Source: an uncultured Clostridia bacterium (GTDB taxonomy: Bacteria; Bacillota; Clostridia; TANB77; CAG-508). From it: a stretch of 64,000 bases of DNA. A program made the position numbers and the translations under genes. Where the stretch lies: contig CALXCF010000001.1 in the NCBI GenBank assembly GCA_944386755.1, positions 66,069 through 130,068 of the forward strand. The letters are read 5' to 3'. Under the pieces are notes generated by a model that saw only the letters and a list, made by a program, of their open reading frames with translations, was not told the origin of the DNA and did no database searches. Shown piece after piece: positions 32,550 to 41,363 of this stretch (its first letter is position 1; the number at the start of each line of letters is the position of its first letter).

Positions 32550-33800
32550 ATGGATAAAAAACTAGAGGAAATAAAAGCTATTTTAAAAAAATATGGACAA
32601 GAACATTTATTAAATCATTATGATAGATTAGATGAAAGACATCAAAAAATGTTAATAAATCAAATTGAAAAAATTGATTTTGAGTTAGTAAATAGTTTAT
32701 ACCAAAATACAAGTAAAGAGCCTAAAAAACAACAAGACGAAATTACACCTATTGATTATTTAGATAAATACAAATTAAATGATAAATATAAATATTATGA
32801 AAATATTGGCAAAAAAGCTATAAAGGAAGGAAAACTTGCAGCAGTAACAATGGCTGGTGGACAAGGAACTAGATTAGGTCATAATGGACCTAAAGGTACT
32901 TTTGATATAGGATTAGATTCTCATAAGTCATTATTTGAATTATTAGCAGATAGCTTAAAGGAAGAAGGAAAAAAGTATGATGTTGATATCCCTTGGTTCA
33001 TCATGACAAGTAGAGAAAATAATAAGGCTACTGTTGAATTTTTTGAAAAACATAAATTCTTTGGATATCAAAAAGATAAAAACATTTTCTTCTTTATACA
33101 AGGAGAACTTCCAATGGTTGACACAGAAGGAAAAATTTTAATTGGGGAAGATGGATTAATAAAAGAAGCAGCAGATGGACATGGTGGAATTTATGAGTCT
33201 TTAGTTAAAAATGGTATGACTGAAAAAATGAAACAAATGGGAGTAGAATGGGTATTTATCGGTGGAGTAGATAACTGTCTTGTAAAAATGGTTGATCCTA
33301 TTTTAATGGGAATTGCAATAGATAAAGGAGTAACTGTTGCATGTAAATCAGTTGTAAAAGCAAATCCACATGAAAAAGTTGGTGTATTTTGTAAAAGAAA
33401 TGGAAAACCAAATGTTATAGAATATTCAGAAATAACTGAAGAAATGGCAGAAGCCACAGATGAAAATGGTGAATTATTATATGGAGAATCTCATATTCTT
33501 TGTAATTTATTTAGTGTAAGTGCGATAGAAAGAATGGGAGCAAATCCTTTACCATATCATGTTGCATATAAAAAAGCTACATATATGGATAAAGATGGAA
33601 ACATAGTTGTTCCAGATTCTCCAAATGCATACAAGTTTGAAGCATTTTTATTTGATGCTTTCGGTAGTGTTGATGATATGGCAGTTTTAAGAGTTAAGAG
33701 AGAAGAGGAATTTGCACCTGTTAAGAATGCTGATTCTGCTGGTGTGGATTGCCCTAGAACTGCAAGAAAATTATATAAGGCTTTTCATCATTTGGATTAA
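32550..33800 (+). CDS. UDPGP-type (UDP-sugar) pyrophosphorylase
   Basis: About 416 residues from ATG 32550 behind AAAGGAACG (an in-frame GTG at 32517 lacks an SD). The nucleotide-binding signature VTMAGGQGTRLGHNGPKGT is at about residues 97-115, then FFIQGELPMVD and VEWVFIGGVDNCLVKMVDP. This matches eukaryote-type UDP-GlcNAc/UDP-sugar pyrophosphorylases found in Clostridia. It makes a UDP-activated sugar from UTP and a sugar 1-phosphate; the exact sugar cannot be read from sequence. A REP-like element follows the stop. Confidence 0.9.
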   Translation: MDKKLEEIKAILKKYGQEHLLNHYDRLDERHQKMLINQIEKIDFELVNSLYQNTSKEPKKQQDEITPIDYLDKYKLNDKYKYYENIGKKAIKEGKLAAVTMAGGQGTRLGHNGPKGTFDIGLDSHKSLFELLADSLKEEGKKYDVDIPWFIMTSRENNKATVEFFEKHKFFGYQKDKNIFFFIQGELPMVDTEGKILIGEDGLIKEAADGHGGIYESLVKNGMTEKMKQMGVEWVFIGGVDNCLVKMVDPILMGIAIDKGVTVACKSVVKANPHEKVGVFCKRNGKPNVIEYSEITEEMAEATDENGELLYGESHILCNLFSVSAIERMGANPLPYHVAYKKATYMDKDGNIVVPDSPNAYKFEAFLFDAFGSVDDMAVLRVKREEEFAPVKNADSAGVDCPRTARKLYKAFHHLD

Positions 33801-33845
33801 TTGGGGACGTGCTAAATTGTTTCAAAATCATACTAAAAGGGACAG
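33801..33845 (+). repeat. REP-like element copy A (degenerate)
   Basis: Begins directly after the TAA stop: TTGGGGACG..., and ends AAAAGGGACAG. It resembles the GGGGACGG elements at 41814, 44993 and 52746 but is degenerate inside. Confidence 0.55.
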
Positions 33846-33886
33846 ACCTATCAAAGTTTGTAAAATTAACTTTGAAGGTCTTTTTT
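33844..33886 (+). terminator. Rho-independent terminator
   Basis: Stem AGACCT-A-TCAAAGTT (33844-33858) / AACTTTGA-A-GGTC(T) with a run of T to 33886. It ends the pyrophosphorylase transcript. Confidence 0.85.
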
Positions 33887-33939
33887 GATTAATAAAATTT
33901 AAATTGCATATAATATATATAATTAATTTTAAGTATTTC

Positions 33940-33977
33940 ATTACGAAAAAGTTCCGTAAACGGAAAAAATTCGTAAT
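33940..33977. repeat. Nested palindrome copy 1, upstream of the DUF4143 ATPase promoter
   Basis: Outer arms ATTACGAA / TTCGTAAT and inner arms TTCCGT / ACGGAA form a nested 38-bp palindrome. An identical copy lies 75 bp downstream. Copy 1 ends 6 bp before the -35 box. Confidence 0.85.
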
Positions 33978-33983
33978 GGAAAA

Positions 33984-34013
33984 TTGACTAAATATATAAT
34001 TTTATGATATAAT
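33984..34013 (+). promoter_or_regulatory. Promoter of the DUF4143 ATPase gene, flanked by two palindromes
   Basis: TTGACT (33984-33989), 18-bp spacer, TATAAT (34008-34013). The palindromes lie on both sides, so copy 2 covers the transcription start. This looks like tight repression through looping. Confidence 0.75.
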
Positions 34014-34014
34014 T

Positions 34015-34052
34015 ATTACGAAAAAGTTCCGTAAACGGAAAAAATTCGTAAT
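34015..34052. repeat. Nested palindrome copy 2, over the start site
   Basis: Identical to copy 1 (33940-33977) over at least 41 bp including the trailing GGA. It starts 1 bp after the -10 box and ends just before the GGAGG of the gene, so as RNA it would also form a hairpin that could hide the ribosome binding site. Confidence 0.85.
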
Positions 34053-34067
34053 GGAGGTATTGCCGAT

Positions 34068-35312
34068 ATGGAAATAAAAAGAGATTATTATTTAAATGAA
34101 CTTATAGATAGAATGGATAATCAACTTATAAAAATTGTGACAGGAATTAGAAGATGTGGTAAATCATATCTATTAAATGTAATATTCAAAAATTATCTTA
34201 TAGAACAAGGAATAGATGAGGAACATATAATACAATTGAGTTTGGATGAAAATAAAAACAAAAAATATTTAGACCCAGACGTATTGGATGAATATATAAG
34301 AAGTCTAATAAAAGATAACAATAAATATTATTTATTGTTAGATGAAATTCAAGAAGTTAAGGATTTTGAATCAGTTTTAATTGGTTTTATGCATATAAAT
34401 AATGTAGAAATATATGTGACAGGAAGCAATTCTAAATTTTTATCTTCAGATATTGTAACAGAATTTAGAGGTAGAGGAGATGAAATAAGAGTATATCCAT
34501 TATCTTTTGCAGAATTTTATTCTGTATATGAAGGAGCCGAAGAGATTGCATTAAGTGAGTATTATACCTATGGTGGATTGCCTTTAGCAGTATTGGCAAA
34601 AACAGATAATGCTAAAATTAATTATTTAAGAGCACAAAAGGATAATGTATATATTAATGATATTGTTGAGAGGAATAAAATCCAAAATAAAGAAGAATTA
34701 GAGATGTTAGTTCAAATAATAGCATCTGATATAGGTTGTCTTACAAATCCTTTAAAATTATCAAATAATTTTAAAGAAAGAGATAAAACATCTACAATGA
34801 CAGATAAAACAATATATAATTATTTAGGATATTTGCAAGATGCTTTTATGATAGAAAAAGCAAGAAGATTTGATGTGAGAGGAAAAAGGTTTATTGAAAC
34901 ACCTCAAAAGTATTATTTTACAGATATGGGAATTAGAAATTCATTTTTAGATTTTAGACAGAGTGAAGAAATATCACATACAATGGAAAATGTTATTTAT
35001 ATTGAGTTAAAAAAACGTGGATATAATGTTGACGTTGGTTCAGTTGAGATACGTGAAGGAGATGCTAAAAAACAATTAGAAATTGATTTTGTAGCCAATA
35101 AAGGAAACAATAAGATTTATATTCAATCAGCTCTTGAAATGAAAACAGCAGAAAAAGTAAAGCAAGAGCAAAAATCATTATTAAATGTAAATGATTTCTT
35201 TAAGAAGATAATAATAGTTGGGGATAATATTAAAAGATCTCGTTATGATAATGGAATTATTTTGATGAGTATATATGATTTTCTTTTAGATGCTAGTAGT
35301 TTGGAGTATTAG
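34068..35312 (+). CDS. AAA_14/DUF4143-family ATPase
   Basis: A 414-residue protein with N-terminal ATPase domain: Walker A VTGIRRCGKSYLL (about 25-37), Walker B YLLLDEIQEVKDF (about 93), and sensor region IYVTGSNSKFLSSDI. The middle has the FRGRGDEIRVYPLSFAEF motif typical of this family, and the C-terminal DUF4143 region (IETPQKYYFTDMGIRN, ELEIDFVANK-like acidic motif) resembles a PD-(D/E)xK nuclease fold. Such proteins are widespread in gut bacteria with unknown role. It is an isolated transcription unit behind the double palindrome. Confidence 0.9.
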   Translation: MEIKRDYYLNELIDRMDNQLIKIVTGIRRCGKSYLLNVIFKNYLIEQGIDEEHIIQLSLDENKNKKYLDPDVLDEYIRSLIKDNNKYYLLLDEIQEVKDFESVLIGFMHINNVEIYVTGSNSKFLSSDIVTEFRGRGDEIRVYPLSFAEFYSVYEGAEEIALSEYYTYGGLPLAVLAKTDNAKINYLRAQKDNVYINDIVERNKIQNKEELEMLVQIIASDIGCLTNPLKLSNNFKERDKTSTMTDKTIYNYLGYLQDAFMIEKARRFDVRGKRFIETPQKYYFTDMGIRNSFLDFRQSEEISHTMENVIYIELKKRGYNVDVGSVEIREGDAKKQLEIDFVANKGNNKIYIQSALEMKTAEKVKQEQKSLLNVNDFFKKIIIVGDNIKRSRYDNGIILMSIYDFLLDASSLEY

Positions 35313-35369
35313 TGAGAGAATTATAAATAAAATGTGATGATTTAAGTATTTATTTGTTATATCAAAAAA

Positions 35370-35429
35370 AACTTCTTGTTTAATATATTTGCAACCTCTG
35401 AGTTACATAATTATATTAATCAGGAAGTT
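35370..35429. repeat. Imperfect inverted repeat after the DUF4143 gene
   Basis: AACTTC...TAATATA (35370-35387) pairs with TATATTA...GAAGTT (35412-35429). It lies in a 230-bp gap before a degenerate gene. It could be the terminator of the ATPase gene, although there is no clean T-run. Confidence 0.4.
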
Positions 35430-35543
35430 CTAATATTATCTATGTTATTGTTATTTTAAAAGATTATAAGGATTAAATATTGATTTAATATAAGTACTAC
35501 CACATTTAAATTTATTGTTAAAAATGTTCAGCATAAATATAGA

Positions 35544-36620
35544 CTATTCTGAAACAGTTAAGGTTTCATTTTCTATTTGTACTTTAGACGCAGGAATAGA
35601 GACTAATACTCTTATACAGAAACGGTCATCATCGTAATACGAATATCCTACATACCCTCCGTAAAAATTTAAATAACAAACATGATTACGATGGTTACTA
35701 GAAGGAGAAGCAATCCAGTTCATTCCAGATGATGTTGGTCGATAAAGTGAATTCAATGGAATAGAATTTTCATTTTTAAGACTCTCAGGTATAGGATAAC
35801 CTGTTGAAGTTACATCATCTTCATTTAAAGTTATTTGATTATTAATATCATGGCTATCATTCCAAGATGCTATTAACAACTCCAAAGTGGGTCCTCCAAC
35901 TGCATAAGTATCTTGTATAGCGTAATCACTCCATTGTGTTGTATCACATAAATATGCTATTCCTTTAGAATTGTTATTTAGATTTACTGAATTGCATTTA
36001 TTTAGCCACATTTTATTCCACTTTGATCCGTATTTGCTTTTCGATACAAATACAGAACCTCCAGTCATATAATCTGAATAACCACTTTTATTTAGTGTTT
36101 CATTTTTTACTGCATTTTTTGATATTATAAATATCTCATCTGTTTCATCATCTACATAGAATAATTGCCAGCCTCCAGCATAAGTTGATGTATATCCAGA
36201 ATATACAATATCTTGTCCATAATATATACTTGCATTATCTTTTAACATTATTGCTGTTTGAGATATAGGACCTATTATTTCTCCATTATCTTTTAATATA
36301 TATCTATTTTCATTATCAAAAGTTATTTTTATTCTTTGATTTTCTTCTACTGCAATTGCATTTATTCTATTTGTATTAAATTCTGTATTTAAGTCATTTG
36401 CTGTTATATCTCCTGTTCCTCTTTTTTCTGTGACTGCACCTGCATATGCTAATTGTATTGCTTCTTTTTCATTTGCAATTCCTGTATTTGTTTTTGCTTC
36501 CTGAGCTCTTGTTAATATTCCATTTTCTCCTATTAAAGTCGCAATACTTACTTCCGCTAAAATTAAAAGTACAATGATTGATTTTATTACATTTAGAATT
36601 ATATAATTTTTAAATATAAT
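35544..36620 (-). pseudogene. 5'-degenerate pseudopilin-like protein gene
   Basis: The frame stays open from the stop codon complement at 36624-36626 to the TAA at 35544, but no ATG/GTG/TTG start exists before the pilin-like N-terminus; the first ATG (36248) is about 125 codons inside. Translated, the upstream part has the clostridial type II pseudopilin core SIIVLLILAEVSIATLIGEN, then GILTRAQEAKTNTG. The C-terminal domain (NWIASPSSNHRNHVCYLN, then RFCIRVLVSIP) resembles the extracellular domain found on such proteins. The prepilin-peptidase site (Met-Lys...Gly) is missing. An rpn gene with terminator sits just upstream, so I infer 5' truncation. Alternatively it uses a rare start. Confidence 0.6.
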
Positions 36621-36625
36621 ATGTC

Positions 36626-36675
36626 AAAAAAATCTTTTTATTATACTATTATTTCATATAACAAAAAGATTTTTT
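36626..36675 (-). terminator. Terminator of the rpn gene
   Basis: On the minus strand, AAAAAATCTTTTT (36675-36663) pairs with AAAAAGATTTTTTT (36639-36626), ending in a T-run. It separates the rpn gene from the degenerate pseudopilin gene. Confidence 0.75.
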
Positions 36676-36689
36676 ATTTAAATAAATAA

Positions 36690-36938
36690 TCATTTTACAA
36701 ATTGTTCTTTTTTTAATCCAGTTATTTTAGTAATAAAATCTATGTCTACTTTTTCCTTTAGCATTTTTTTAGCTACATCTATTAGACTTTCTTTTCTGCC
36801 TTCTTTTCTGCCTTCTTTTCTGCCTTCTTTTCTGCCTTCTTGTAAGCCTTTTTTTCTACCTTCTTGTAAGCCTTCTTCTATTGCTTTTTTTCTCATTTCT
36901 TCTGCTTCTCTTCTTAGTACTTCGTGAATATGTGACAT
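36690..36938 (-). CDS. Possible intragenic C-terminal Rpn protein (RpnS-like)
   Basis: An in-frame internal ATG at 36938 is preceded by AGGAGGAGATGAAATT, one of the strongest Shine-Dalgarno matches in this gene. It would give an 82-residue protein: MSHIHEVLRREAEEMRKK, the repeat segment, and the C-terminal helix LIDVAKKMLKEKVD. In E. coli, rpn genes have been reported to make such C-terminal proteins that inhibit the full-length toxin. Internal initiation here is inference. Confidence 0.45.
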   Translation of the reverse strand: MSHIHEVLRREAEEMRKKAIEEGLQEGRKKGLQEGRKEGRKEGRKEGRKESLIDVAKKMLKEKVDIDFITKITGLKKEQFVK

Positions 36939-37739
36939 AATTTCATCTCCTCCTATTTCTTTTAATATTATTTCTTTTATTTGTTTTAACTCTTCTTTCT
37001 TTAACCTATCTTCCCAAATATATCCTACTTCTTTTGCAAATTCATTTCTTTCGCTTTTATCTGTTAAATTTTCAGAAAATTTTTCAACAGCATTTAAAAG
37101 TTCACTTGATGAATTTAAACGGTCAATTACAGACATTCGAGCAATTGCTGTTCCTTTATTTATTGCTTCTTCTATACTTCGTATATCAACTAAATTGTAT
37201 CTAATTATAGAACTACTACCTTTATTGTGTCTAAATATTTCTCTGTTTTCTTCTAATCCCATTCTAGCTGTCCATTTTGATGTGCCAGCATAGATTACTA
37301 TTGGTACAATAGTGGGATTACGCTTGTTACATTTTAAATCTTTCCTTGAATTCATAATTGCTAGAGTATATTCTGCTATTCTAATTGGCATATTCAAATC
37401 TACTTTTGTCTGATGTTCAATTAAAAAGAAAATTTCTTTTCCGTTTATTTTATATACTATATCAGCTTCTTTTTCGTCATATAAACTAGTTATATAATGA
37501 GTTTCATATTTTTCCAAATTTTCTGGTTTAATTTTTTCTTCAGGATCTAATTCCTGATTTATTAATTTAGCAACTTCATCTTTATTATTTAATATTTGTT
37601 TAAACAATTTGTCATGTTTATGATGTTTATTTAAATTAGATGGTGAGTAATCTTCACTTATATCATTTAGTGTATGTGTTGTATTTTGATTCAAATAAAT
37701 TACTAAACCGAAATAATCTTTAATTGTATAATATTGCAA
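36690..37739 (-). CDS. Rpn-family PD-(D/E)xK nuclease / putative transposase
   Basis: A 349-residue protein from a TTG start (AAAGGAG 9 nt upstream). The N-terminal nuclease domain shows HDKLFKQIL (about 41), EADIVYKINGKEIFFLIEHQ (about 90-110, with the D-(x)-E-x-Q core of the Rpn/PD-(D/E)xK fold) and YTLAIMNSR. The C-terminal part is highly charged, with tandem repeats (EGRKEGRKEGRKEGRKE) encoded by 12-bp units. Rpn proteins are DNA endonucleases that promote recombination and act in phage defence. A strong internal SD and ATG (36938) may make a separate small protein. Confidence 0.88.
   Translation of the reverse strand: MQYYTIKDYFGLVIYLNQNTTHTLNDISEDYSPSNLNKHHKHDKLFKQILNNKDEVAKLINQELDPEEKIKPENLEKYETHYITSLYDEKEADIVYKINGKEIFFLIEHQTKVDLNMPIRIAEYTLAIMNSRKDLKCNKRNPTIVPIVIYAGTSKWTARMGLEENREIFRHNKGSSSIIRYNLVDIRSIEEAINKGTAIARMSVIDRLNSSSELLNAVEKFSENLTDKSERNEFAKEVGYIWEDRLKKEELKQIKEIILKEIGGDEIMSHIHEVLRREAEEMRKKAIEEGLQEGRKKGLQEGRKEGRKEGRKEGRKESLIDVAKKMLKEKVDIDFITKITGLKKEQFVK
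36790..36839 (+). repeat. 12-bp tandem repeat inside the rpn gene
   Basis: Four near-identical copies of TTCTTTTCTGCC (plus-strand reading) encode the Glu-Gly-Arg-Lys repeats. In-frame gain or loss of units would vary protein length without breaking it. Related diverged units continue to about 36880. Confidence 0.8.
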
Positions 37740-38127
37740 TATTCATTTCTCCTTTCATTTTAAAATACTGCCACTATAAAGTCAATGTTTATTTTAAAGT
37801 AAAAAGATTAAATTAAATATATTTTCCTTTTCTTTTCACCTCATTTCATTAATTTTCTCAATTTTTTAGATTTTGGGAAATTTAGAATTTAAATAAAGAA
37901 TAAAAAGTTATACTCATATATTACCATATTTTCCCATAGCGTGCAACTAATTATTTAAATTAATCAAAATTTTCATCGCAAATTTCGACATAATTATTTT
38001 TTTACATCGATAGCTATAAATTATTTTAAATATAATATAAAAAATACTTTTTTAATTAAAAAAATTGTGATAATATATAAAAGTAAATAAAAAATCCTGA
38101 TTTAAAACAGAGGGGAATGGAGGAAAT

Positions 38128-39855
38128 ATGAATTATTTAGAAGAGTATAAAAGATGGTGTGAAAGCCCAGAATTTGATGAAGAAACAAAAAGGGAACTGT
38201 TGGAAATAAAGGGTAATGAGGAAGAAATAGAAGATAGATTTTATAAAGAACTTGAATTTGGAACTGCAGGATTAAGAGGAATAATAGGTGCTGGAACAAA
38301 TAGAATGAATAAATACACAGTAGGAAAAGCAACACAGGGATTAGCAAACTATATTTTAGAACAAGGCACTCAAGATAAAGGAGTAGCTATTAGTTATGAT
38401 TCTAGGAGAATGTCAAAAGAGTTTTCATTGCAGACAGCATTAATTTTTTGTGCAAATGGAATAAAAGCATATTTATTTGAAAACTTGAGACCGGTACCAG
38501 AATTGTCTTTTGCAGTTAGAGAATTAAAATGTACAGCAGGTGTAATGATTACGGCAAGTCATAATCCACCAAAATATAACGGATACAAAGTATATTGGGA
38601 TGATGGCTCACAAATTGTTAGTCCAAGAGATACAGAAATTATAGAAAAAGTAAGAAATGTAAAAGATTTTGGTACAATAAAATCAATTTCTAAGGAAGAA
38701 GCAATTGAAAAAGGACTATTAAATATTGTAGGACCAGAAATGGATGAAAAATATATAAAAGTATTAAAAGACCATATATTAAATCCAGAAATTATGAAAG
38801 AGCAAGGGAAAAAGTTAAGGGTAGTATATACTCCTTTACATGGAACAGGAAATACAATAGCTGAAAAATTGTTAAAAGAATTAGGAATGAAAAATGTATA
38901 TGTAGTACCTGAGCAAAAAGATCCTAACGGAGAATTTCCAACAGTTGATTATCCTAATCCAGAAGATTCAAATGCATTTAAATTGGCTTTAGAATTAGCT
39001 AAAAAAGTTGATGCAGATGTAGTTTTGGCAACAGATCCAGATGCTGATAGATTAGGTATTTATGCAAAAGATGTAAAAACAGGTGAATATATGAATTATA
39101 CTGGGAATATGTCAGCTTTATTAATTGCAGAGTATAGAATTTCACAAATGAAAGAAAAAGTAATATTACCATCAAATGGAATGTTTATAACAACAATAGT
39201 ATCTTCAGAACTTGCAAAAGCTATTGCAAAATATTATGGTTTAGAGTGCATAGAGGTTTTGACTGGATTTAAAAATATTGGTGCAGTAATGAGAAAAGCA
39301 GACGAAAATCATGATAAGAAGTATGTTTTTGGCTTCGAAGAAAGTTATGGATGTTTAATTGGTGATTATGCAAGAGATAAAGATGGAATTGCAGCAGTAA
39401 TGGCATTGTGCGAAGCAGCATGCTATTATGCTTCAAAAGGTAAGACTTTATGGGATGCAATGATTGATATTTATGAAAAATATGGATATTATAAAGAAAC
39501 ACAAGTTTCAATTGTTAGGGAAGGTGTACAAGGTGCTCAAGAAATAAAAGATATGATGACTAAAATGAGAGAAACAGATATAGAAAGTATTGGAAAATAT
39601 AAGGTTTTGGTATTTAAAGATGTTGAAAAAGATATAGTTAAAGATATGAAAACAGGAGAAATATCAAAAACTGAATTGCCAAAATCAAATGTTTTGTATT
39701 ATGAATTAGAGGAAAATAGTTGGTGCTGTATTAGACCTTCTGGAACAGAACCTAAAATTAAGTTATATATGGGAGTTAAGGGAAATACAGAAAAAGAAGC
39801 TGAAGAGAAATTGGCGGAGTTAAAAGAGGCTATGTTAAAAATTGTAGAAGGATAA
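38128..39855 (+). CDS. pgcA: Phospho-sugar mutase (alpha-phosphoglucomutase, PgcA-like)
   Basis: A 575-residue protein of the phosphohexomutase superfamily. The catalytic serine loop VMITASHNPPKYNGYK is at about 138-153, the metal loop VLATDPDADRLG at about 300, the sugar-binding loop FGFEESYG at about 398, and the phosphate loop RPSGTEPKIK near the end. Length and order match the long Bacillota PgcA group that interconverts glucose 1- and 6-phosphate for UDP-glucose synthesis. RBS GGAGG precedes the ATG. It has its own transcription unit, after a 390-bp AT-rich gap in which I see only promoter-like sequence. Confidence 0.93.
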   Translation: MNYLEEYKRWCESPEFDEETKRELLEIKGNEEEIEDRFYKELEFGTAGLRGIIGAGTNRMNKYTVGKATQGLANYILEQGTQDKGVAISYDSRRMSKEFSLQTALIFCANGIKAYLFENLRPVPELSFAVRELKCTAGVMITASHNPPKYNGYKVYWDDGSQIVSPRDTEIIEKVRNVKDFGTIKSISKEEAIEKGLLNIVGPEMDEKYIKVLKDHILNPEIMKEQGKKLRVVYTPLHGTGNTIAEKLLKELGMKNVYVVPEQKDPNGEFPTVDYPNPEDSNAFKLALELAKKVDADVVLATDPDADRLGIYAKDVKTGEYMNYTGNMSALLIAEYRISQMKEKVILPSNGMFITTIVSSELAKAIAKYYGLECIEVLTGFKNIGAVMRKADENHDKKYVFGFEESYGCLIGDYARDKDGIAAVMALCEAACYYASKGKTLWDAMIDIYEKYGYYKETQVSIVREGVQGAQEIKDMMTKMRETDIESIGKYKVLVFKDVEKDIVKDMKTGEISKTELPKSNVLYYELEENSWCCIRPSGTEPKIKLYMGVKGNTEKEAEEKLAELKEAMLKIVEG

Positions 39856-39891
39856 TGAAAAATTTTACGATGTAGAATATAATAAAAAGAT

Positions 39892-39931
39892 AAAACGCAA
39901 GAAAATTAGAATTGACTTTCTTGCGTTTTTT
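39892..39931. terminator. Bidirectional terminator between pgcA and ttcA
   Basis: Perfect stem AAAACGCAAGAAA (39892-39904) / TTTCTTGCGTTTT (39917-39929) with T-run on plus and A-run reversed, serving both convergent genes. Confidence 0.9.
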
Positions 39932-39938
39932 GTACCAA

Positions 39939-40652
39939 TTATTTATCAACTTTCCAATCAGGTAAATTTCTTTGAATAGCACCAAATAAATTTGCACGTA
40001 TCATAGGAATACTTTTGGTCAAAGAAAAAATTAATTGTTTCATATCTTCTCTTTTTGATGTGCCATCCATTGGGCATACTTTTTTCATTACTTCAATATT
40101 GTTTTTACGTACAAAACTTCGTATAGTCTTTTCAGGAGTATATACTAAAGGTCTAATTAAGGTTATTTTAGTACGATCCATATAACTAACAGGAGAAAAT
40201 GTTCCAATATTTCCAGTATATAATAGATTAAGTAGGAAAGTTTCTAAAACATCATCCTGATTATGTCCTAATGCAATTTTATTACAACCTTCTCTTACTG
40301 CAATTGAATTTATTACACCCCTACGTAAATTTGCACATAATGAACATGGATTTTTTTCTTTTCTGATATCAAAAACTATTGCTTTTGCGTTACTTTCTCC
40401 AATAAATAAAGGTATATCTAAATTATTGCATATGTTTTCTAGTAGTTTTGTATCAAAAAATTCAAATCCTGGATTTATACTAATTGCTATTATTTCGAAC
40501 TTTTTTGGATAAAATCTTTGTAATGCTTTAAAGGCGGAAAGCATTGTTATTGAGTCTTTTCCCCCTGATAGGCATACTGCGATTTTGTCTCCTTCTTCTA
40601 TCATTTTATATTCTTCTATTGCTTTTCTCATATAACTTAGTATTCTTTGCAT
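39939..40652 (-). CDS. tRNA 2-thiolation (TtcA-like) PP-loop ATPase
   Basis: About 237 residues from ATG 40652 (AAAAGGTGAT upstream; GTG 40661 also in frame). The PP-loop VCLSGGKDSITML is at about 29, the CxxC pair CSLCANLRRG at about 110, and GHNQDDVLETFLLNLLY at about 134. TtcA/TtuA-like enzymes thiolate tRNA using ATP and an Fe-S cluster. The chain has the TtcA-type features but the exact base modified (C32 or other) cannot be told. It precedes the tRNA-Arg gene on the other strand. Confidence 0.88.
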   Translation of the reverse strand: MQRILSYMRKAIEEYKMIEEGDKIAVCLSGGKDSITMLSAFKALQRFYPKKFEIIAISINPGFEFFDTKLLENICNNLDIPLFIGESNAKAIVFDIRKEKNPCSLCANLRRGVINSIAVREGCNKIALGHNQDDVLETFLLNLLYTGNIGTFSPVSYMDRTKITLIRPLVYTPEKTIRSFVRKNNIEVMKKVCPMDGTSKREDMKQLIFSLTKSIPMIRANLFGAIQRNLPDWKVDK

Positions 40653-40753
40653 TTTTATCACCTTTTATATTATATCAGAGATTGTCAAGGGGATAAAATT
40701 TTATATTGATTTTTATAATTAAATATATTATAATGTTTTTGATAAATTGATAT

Positions 40754-40829
<76 letters not shown>

Positions 40830-40860
40830 AAAAAATTAATGGCATAATAAACGTAAAAAA

Positions 40861-40896
40861 ATGGATAGATTGAGTTTTCAATCTATTCATTTTTTG
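40861..40896. terminator. Bidirectional terminator after tRNA-Arg
   Basis: Stem ATGGATAGATTG / CAATCTATTCAT with loop AGTTTT (40861-40890), followed by TTTTTT and preceded by AAAAAA. It also ends the convergent 48-residue gene. Confidence 0.85.
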
Positions 40897-40903
40897 ATGA
40901 CAG

Positions 40904-41050
40904 TTAATAAAGTTTTAATGTATCTTCTAAAATATCAACAATTGGTAGTAATGATTCATCATCAGGTCTTATATAAAAGAAAGGATAACCATCTTCTGTT
41001 TTATAAACTGTTATTTCTATATTGCCAACTTCTTTGCCTTTAATTTGCAT
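40904..41050 (-). CDS. 48-residue hypothetical protein
   Basis: A small gene behind GAGGGGGT. The protein begins MQIKGKEVGNIEITVYKTED and ends in ..VDILEDTLKLY; it has a strand-rich, acidic character with GYPFFYIRPDDES in the middle. The convergent terminator after its stop supports it. No family recognised. Confidence 0.6.
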   Translation of the reverse strand: MQIKGKEVGNIEITVYKTEDGYPFFYIRPDDESLLPIVDILEDTLKLY

Positions 41051-41274
41051 TTTTAACCCCCTCTTCTTTGGTATTTGTGTGACATATTTTTACACGCAAT
41101 TTTTATGGTAGCACAATAAAAATAAATGAGTTGCTCAATTTTACGAAAATGTAAAAAATACTTATGAAAGTATTAAATTTTTTATAAAATAAAATAGTAT
41201 ACAACATAATTTGTGTAGAATAAATAGTGAAGTATAGATTATTAGTGTTAAATATTATAAGGATAAAACCAGAC

Positions 41275-41304
41275 TTTACAAAATTAATAATTAAAGTGTA
41301 TAAT
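41275..41304 (+). promoter_or_regulatory. Promoter upstream of tadA
   Basis: TTTACA (41275-41280), 18-bp spacer, TATAAT (41299-41304), about 60 bp before tadA. Confidence 0.6.
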
Positions 41305-41363
41305 ATGGTATATTAAAAGATAAAAGAAAGGAAAAGATATAGTTATATATTTTGTAGAAAGTC

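Noticed and set aside
36790..36880. CRISPR array from the short repeats
   Set aside because: Units are contiguous 12-bp coding repeats without spacers. No CRISPR array or cas gene was seen anywhere.
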